Shown here: in pieces, positions 59,224 through 64,000 of the stretch
Layout: each line of letters starts with the position of its first letter
Position numbering within the stretch: the stretch's first letter is position 1
Origin: Sanderia malayensis
Taxonomy: Eukaryota > Cnidaria > Scyphozoa > Semaeostomeae > Pelagiidae
Assembly: GCA_013076295.1 (NCBI GenBank)
Contig: RQOL01000915.1
Location: 62,001 to 126,000, forward strand
DNA: 64,000 nt
Reading direction: 5' to 3'
Made by a program: the position numbers and the translations under genes
The notes under the pieces: model-generated
What the model saw: only the letters and a program-made list of their open reading frames with translations
What the model was told of the DNA's origin: nothing
The model's database searches: none

Positions 59224-60738
59224 AGTGCCCCTACACCTTATTTTTTTATTGGCTAAAACTATAGATTCGAATGCGCTGATTCTGAATCCGTTTATATTTT
59301 TTTGATATGACAAGTAGTTTTTGAGATACGAGGCAACGCGTACCACTTTTTCGTGGTCAACTTTTAGGACCGTAATTTACCTATTATGACATCATAGTAG
59401 GTAAACTCCAATGTAGTGGCTGCTCGTTGTATTCAGTGGCGGCGGGCGTAGGCCTGCATTCAGTATAATAAATAGTGTTTGCGCTGTCTTGTCTCGTTAT
59501 GTGTATTCGTGGGTATTTGTGCAATTTTGGTGATCAGAATCGAATAGAGAGTTTCCATAAATTAACATTCTTTGTCGGATAGTAGTTCATGACAGTAGGG
59601 ATTGCAGTGCCGAGGAATGCGAAGATGGCGAGGGGATAGGATTGATCGTATCGTAGAGCAAAGCAAACCGTTGATAGTGATACCGATGAAGGAGAAACCT
59701 GATGCATTTGTTATGCCATTTGGCTGAGAACTCTTTCAGTCAAAGCCATGAAAGAGATGTGAGCAAGAAAAGAAATGTTGAAAGAAAACTTTCTGGGCAT
59801 TTGACTAGATCTGAATTATTATCTTTTTGTTGTGTTTGTGATGAAGCAAAAGTGTATATCAAAATTCAATATACGCAATAATTTAGGCCATCATATCCGT
59901 GTCAGTCTAAGCCTTTGGGGTTTGAGGAAGCTTGAAACGATTCGATTTTCATTTGGAACAGCAAGTGTAGAAAATCTGCGACACAATTCCTTATACTACA
60001 CATAAATTTCGTTATTGTACCGAAATTATTATTTGTTTGTTGTTTGATTTATTTCATTCATGATGGGGCGTCCATAGAATTTCTTCCATCGTTGCGAATT
60101 GATTGAAATTTATCCATCTCCTTCTCCTCACAGTTTTAAGGCGATCATCCTGATAAAGCAGAATTTTGTGAAGCCATACAAATTTTGATTTATTGGATGT
60201 ATTTCCATGGGCTAGCAAAACACATCGATATACATATTTTCCCAGTTTTATCATCATGTTTTGATGCTCTTCTTGGCATCCCCGTTCCCGTACAGTTTTA
60301 ACATTGCACGGCCCACGCCCGCTTCCACTGAGCACAACGAGCAGCCACTACATAGGAATTTTGTAATTTCTCCCCACAGCTGCAAACTCATCGCAAGCCT
60401 TTCAAATTTCAATGTCATAATGCGCCGACCTGTTTCTAATCATCAAAGTCAAAAAAACAAATATCGAGTGCATCGTATGAGAGAAAATTGATGCCGGATT
60501 TGTTGCTTCAGTACGGGAAAATGAACGGGGCACAATGGCACCAACTATGATGTCATAGTAGGTAGATCCCAGTCCTAAAATTTGACCACAAAAAATGGCG
60601 AAAATGACGAAACATCGACACTTCCCCACGTTATAACTCGTTAACTAGACGTCAGATTTAAATACTATTTTCGGATCTAAAATCAGCGAAGAAAGTTTTA
60701 TCGATATAAAGAATAAAAAAATAAGGTGTAGGGGCACT
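59224..60738. mobile_element. 1,515-bp non-autonomous TTAA element (piggyBac or Kolobok type)
   Basis: Flanked by TTAA at 59220-59223 and 60739-60742. The terminal 27 bp, starting AGTGCCCCTACACC, are perfectly inverted, with imperfect inverted similarity further in for roughly 200 bp. Each arm contains a palindrome CTATGACATCATAG (59,383-59,400 region and 60,548-60,562 region). The interior has a 93-codon minus-strand frame (60054-60335) that I do not recognise; no transposase motifs. Deleting the element and one TTAA restores the copia integrase frame. Confidence 0.8.
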
Positions 60739-62480
60739 TTAAGGTAGGCTTCAAATTGTACAGATGTGTACTCTCCTCCATTGTCAGTGCGAAGAGCTTT
60801 AATTCCTTTCCCCATGAAATTTGTAACCTCAGCTTCATATTCTTTAAATTTCTGAAACACATCAGATTTTCGTTGCAGCATATAAACATGACAGAATCGA
60901 CTGTAATCATCAGTAAAAGTTAAAAAATACTTTGCTCCTCCAAGTGAGTCAACAGAAATTGGTCCACAAACATCACTGTGAACAAGTTGCAAAACTTCAG
61001 TAGATTGAATTTCAGCTGAACCTTTGAAAGGTTTTCGTGTTTGTTTTCCAAGAACACAAGCATCACAAAAAGGCATTTCACCAGCCAGATTTTCAACTCC
61101 ATTAATAACGTTTTGATTAACAGCTGTCTTAAGTCTTGTAATATTGACATGGCCTAATCGTTCGTGCCAAAGTTTCAAAGTGTTCTGACCTTGCAAAACA
61201 TTTACTTTTTCAGTAATTTGATCAGTTTCACACTCCAGAAACCATATCTGATTCACCTGGTAACCCATCAATAATTCCTGATTGCTGCGAGTGATTTTAC
61301 AGTGTTTACCTGTAAATTCTACAGTACATCCCATTTTGGTTGCAGCAGTAACAGAAAAGAAATTATTTACCAGTTGTGGCACATATAATACATTTGAGAG
61401 AGTGAATTGTTTCCTTTTTCCATCACATACTCGGCTAACAATCACAGTACCAATTCCAAGAGCATCACAGACAGCACCATTTCCCAATAAGACTGTTTCA
61501 GGTACTTTAAACTGAACATATTTCTTGAAGAATTCCTTACGAGGTGACATATGTTTTGTTGCACCTGAATCAATTATCCAGACACTTTTGTCTTTTGCCT
61601 TTATCTCAGAAGCAGAAGCAATTGTAAGAATAGTATCCTGAGGCTCTTCACATGACATATTTCCATCAGTATTACTAGCTTCATGTTCAGCTTTCTTTAC
61701 ACTATGTCTATAGGGGTTAGTTGGGCAATTTTTGTGAAAGTATCCCATTTTTCCACAACCATAACATGAACCAGGAGGCCCATTAAAACGTGACTTTTTC
61801 CTTCCCTTGAAACGCACTCTACTACCACCACGTGCAGCTAAAACAGACATAGCACTTGCTCCCACTGAGACTATATCAGGATATAGTCGACGTTCTTCAG
61901 TTTTAAGAGCTTCCCTTAATTCAGACATTGAAACACTACCTTTTGCAACAAAAGCCATACGCAGTCCATCATACGACTGAGGAAGACCTCTCAACAATAG
62001 AGCAACTTGAAAGTCATTATCAACCGGGGCACCGAGGGCCGCTAGTCTCTCAGTAAGATCTTGCAATTCCTTAAAATAAGAGTCAATCGTAGATTTACTG
62101 TCCATTTTCAAATCTAACAACCGTGTTTGTAATTGTAGCTTGCTAGACAAAGTAGGCCGTTCAAAAGTTCCAACAAGTTCGTCCCACATTGCTTTTGGTG
62201 TATTTAAACTCTGTTGAGCAATAACATGAAGCTGGCTATATGACACCGTTTGTAGCAAAATCGATTTAACACGAGCGACAAGTACATGATACTTTGAAAT
62301 TAACTCAGCGTGTCCATCAGCATTTTCATCATTTCCACCAGCAGGTAAAACAGGTTCAGTTTCTTCTCCAGTACACAATTTCCATAGTTCACGTGCCTGT
62401 AGATAGGCTGTTATCTGCAACTTCCATATAGGCCAGTTGGAATCAGTTAACTTTTCGATACTAGGCAATCGATCTTCCAT
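60739..62480 (-). pseudogene. copia gag, protease and integrase N-terminal part
   Basis: ATG at 62480 (MEDRLPSIEKL), with the copia gag opening SNWPIWKLQITAYL. About residue 240 there is a CCHC zinc knuckle (CYGCGKMGYFHKNC) for RNA binding, then the aspartic protease site WIIDSGATKHM, the GAG-pre-integrase motif LWHERLGHVN, the integrase zinc site ending CDACVLGKQTR, and core motifs HSDVCGP and RTDNGGEYTS. The frame is uninterrupted until the inserted element at 60738; the last 28 codons of the open frame belong to that insert. Confidence 0.85.
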
Positions 62481-62540
62481 CTCAACAAGACACTGCCACG
62501 AATCCTCACAATATCATAACACACACCATCAGCACCATGA

Positions 62541-62553
62541 CTGGGCCCATAAC
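62541..62553 (-). other. tRNA primer-binding site, initiator-Met internal type
   Basis: The minus strand reads GTTATGGGCCCAG, complementary to the anticodon-arm region of eukaryotic initiator tRNA-Met, the half-tRNA priming used by Drosophila copia. It lies about 60 bases before the gag ATG. Confidence 0.75.
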
Positions 62554-62556
62554 GTA

Positions 62557-62798
62557 TGATAGCGACTATTAACTTTTTCAAATAACTGTTCAACATGAAG
62601 ATTATTAACCATTAATGAAATATCTTCTTCAAACAACTTTTGTTTTTGTTGTAATGCAAGTTTGCTTTTGAAAGTTTACCAATCTGGATGTCCACACATG
62701 ATTCCACTGCTTTACACTCCTTTATTAATTTGCCTAGCTGTTCAATCATTTCTGTTGTCAACAACTTACACAAATTTTTTTCAAATCAGGTTTGGTTT
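62557..62798 (-). repeat. 240-bp direct repeat, right copy
   Basis: Matches 56517-56755; ends at GCTATCATA three bases before the tRNA-primer site of the copia element, where a 5' LTR is expected. Confidence 0.7.
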
Positions 62799-63151
62799 CC
62801 CGATTTAAGAGCTTAATTGGATAGTCAATAGGGACATTTTGACCCAGAATTCGATAGAAGTTGATTGTTCTATTGAAGTGCAACTGGGCAGCTTTTCGTT
62901 CACTTAACAAAAACTTTATTTGCGAAATAAATTGTTGATACAAGCAAAGGGAGTGAAAATTTGTGCATGTTGTAGATACGTATTCCATCACCTTTTTTGC
63001 CGGCATCAGGTCTTAGTAGATCTAAAAGGCCTTCCTGTAGAACTTCTTCATACCAGGGCACTTGACTTTCATGAATTTTTGGCTCATTGGCATATTCTTT
63101 GAAATTACATATATCTAATGGCATAAAATGATAAATTAAAATGGCAATCAA
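62557..63151 (-). pseudogene. upstream part of the unrecognised gene, other side of the copia element
   Basis: Frames VPWYEEVLQEGLLDLLRPDA, then (after one extra base in an A/G run near 63,003) VMEYVSTTCTNFHSLCLYQQ, LLSERKAAQLHFNRTINFYR and IKLLNRETKPDLKKI, which runs without interruption into the 240-bp stretch shared with 56517-56755. This continuity suggests that the 240 bp belongs to this gene. Function unknown. Confidence 0.35.
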
Positions 63152-63351
63152 AATGGCATGCCTCTTTTTTGAAACAAGTTAATGAACACAACCATCTCTA
63201 TGTTTTTGTCGCAGCAATCCATTCTATGTAAATGTTAGGGAACATCCTTGGTATCCACATGTGTAACGGGGGTTTTTATCGATGACCTCTGCCAGTGATT
63301 GATTTTGAACGTTCAAATGAAAGTTCAAATGACACACACTTCTATAGCCCA

Positions 63352-63545
63352 ATTTACACCACACTTTTTAACCCAGGTTCAACCCAGGTTCACCCTAACC
63401 CAGGTTTGATTTTTGTCGTGTAAATCGAGCGAACCCGGGTTGAACCCGGGTTAAGAAAATCCTGCTCATGAGTCGGGTTGAACCTGGGTTGAACCCAGGT
63501 TGAGGGTCGTGTAAATCGAATCGGGTTGAACCCGGGTTGAACAAG
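63352..63545. repeat. array of AACCCGGGTT-type palindromes with inverted ends
   Basis: At least eight copies of AACC(C/T)(A/G)GGTT in about 190 bp. The left end (ATTTACACCACAC... AACCCAGGTT) is inverted at the right (...AACCCAGGTTGAGGGTCGTGTAAAT near 63,515, read as complement), and GTCGTGTAAATCGA occurs twice. It could be a MITE or a cluster of transcription-factor sites in the promoter of the Myb/SANT gene. Confidence 0.6.
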
Positions 63546-63552
63546 CACAATT

Positions 63553-63562
63553 CGCATGCGCA
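63553..63562 (+). promoter_or_regulatory. NRF1-like site
   Basis: CGCATGCGCA, close to the NRF1 palindrome common in TATA-less animal promoters, lies 95 bases before the ATG of the Myb/SANT-like gene and next to the palindrome array. Confidence 0.45.
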
Positions 63563-63656
63563 GTGGTGATAAGCGTGGCGCCAAAATCAAAACTTCATCT
63601 TGTTGTATGTGGCCGTACCAGTGTTTTGAAAAAAAGTTGTAATTTGAGAAAGAATT

Positions 63657-64000
63657 ATGGCAGCAGAAAAGGGAAACAGCAATCGCGGATCATTATGGGA
63701 AGACAACGAAGTACTTGCTTTGATAAGCATTTGGTCTGACATCAGAATTCAACAGGACCTCGATGGGTGCACTAGAAAAAGGCCCATCTACGAGAAGATG
63801 GCCGTGCAGCTGGCGGCTCAAGGTTACCAACGGACCTACATCCAGATCAGAGAAAAAATAAAGCAGCTGAAGCAACGATATAAGAAAGTGGTAGATAATA
63901 ATAATCGGTCTGGAAGTCAAAGCAAAACATGTCCTTTTTTCAAGGAACTTGATGACCTGCTTTGTAATAGGCCCATCACTAAGCCTCCAAGTGTTCTTGG
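63657..64000 (+). CDS. Myb/SANT-like (trihelix) DNA-binding protein, N-terminal 114 codons
   Basis: ATG at 63657 after an in-frame stop upstream; the frame is still open at the window edge. Residues about 12-85 form a trihelix Myb/SANT-like domain (Myb_DNA-bind_4 type): SLWEDNEVLALISIW (first tryptophans of helix 1), RPIYEKMAVQLAAQGY (helix 2), then YIQIREKIKQLKQRYKK (helix 3), ending CPFFKELDDLL. Such domains occur in vertebrate ZSCAN29/MSANTD-like proteins and as the DNA-binding ORF of PIF/Harbinger transposons. The start is supported by the NRF1-like promoter site and the domain beginning right after the ATG. No damage seen in the visible part. Confidence 0.8.
   Translation, partial: MAAEKGNSNRGSLWEDNEVLALISIWSDIRIQQDLDGCTRKRPIYEKMAVQLAAQGYQRTYIQIREKIKQLKQRYKKVVDNNNRSGSQSKTCPFFKELDDLLCNRPITKPPSVL

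Larger units (their letters stand above)
56756..62556 (-). mobile_element. Ty1/copia LTR retrotransposon, defective, 5' LTR missing or truncated
   Basis: Minus-strand order: primer site (62541-62553), gag with zinc knuckle, protease, integrase, reverse transcriptase, RNase H, polypurine tract AGTGGGAGAATT (56941-56952), 3' LTR. Integrase before reverse transcriptase defines Ty1/copia. A TTAA-flanked element lies inside the integrase region and one in-frame stop follows it. The copy cannot make its own polyprotein. Confidence 0.85.

Noticed and set aside
1..64000. tRNA or rRNA genes
   Set aside because: No cloverleaf with A and B boxes or rRNA-like segment was noticed. The only tRNA-related sequence is the copia primer site; a covariance-model scan would be the decisive test.

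Overview
This is a transposon-dominated stretch of an AT-rich nuclear genome, almost certainly from an invertebrate animal. The evidence is GT-AG introns, AATAAA poly(A) signals, an animal-type Myb/SANT-like (trihelix) protein, THAP-like sequence, Ty1/copia, Helitron, TTAA-type and DDE/XPG-nuclease DNA transposons, and no operons. The species cannot be named from the sequence; a cnidarian, sponge or mollusc are guesses only.

Layout. (1) 1-5,014: an unrecognised plus-strand gene of at least six short exons, whose last intron is stuffed with satellite-bearing non-autonomous Helitrons. (2) 5,478-39,836: a tandem array of a 12.26-kb unit, two full copies plus one cut short. Each unit carries a broken minus-strand transposase, a plus-strand 164-residue three-exon gene (spliced by me) with a SUMO-interaction-like motif, small gene debris, and satellite-bearing Helitrons at its edges. 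(3) 39,837-41,546: no gene seen. (4) 42,207-52,210: a dead autonomous Helitron (minus strand), split by a 5,772-bp DNA transposon (44,833-50,604) with 265-bp inverted repeats and a 3-bp target duplication. (5) 52,397-55,255: two more broken relatives of that transposase. (6) 55,859-63,151: a THAP-like fragment and the 3' part of another broken gene, invaded by a Ty1/copia retrotransposon (minus strand) that itself holds a TTAA-flanked 1,515-bp element. (7) 63,352-64,000: a palindrome-rich promoter region and the first 114 codons of a Myb/SANT-like gene running off the window.

Two themes tie the window together. First, a Helitron family that ends A|TC...CTAG|T carries tandem 88/114-bp arrays of mirror and inverted repeats, inserts head to tail, and probably seeded the 12.26-kb tandem duplication by unequal crossing over. 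Second, several diverged copies of one transposase type share a DDE-like core followed by a FEN1/XPG-like PIN nuclease region and, in two lineages, a C-terminal tesmin-like CXC zinc cluster. The closest match I know is the Academ superfamily (AcademX type). Most reading frames are broken, and part of the third tandem copy shows dense one-base indels that look like uncorrected assembly error.
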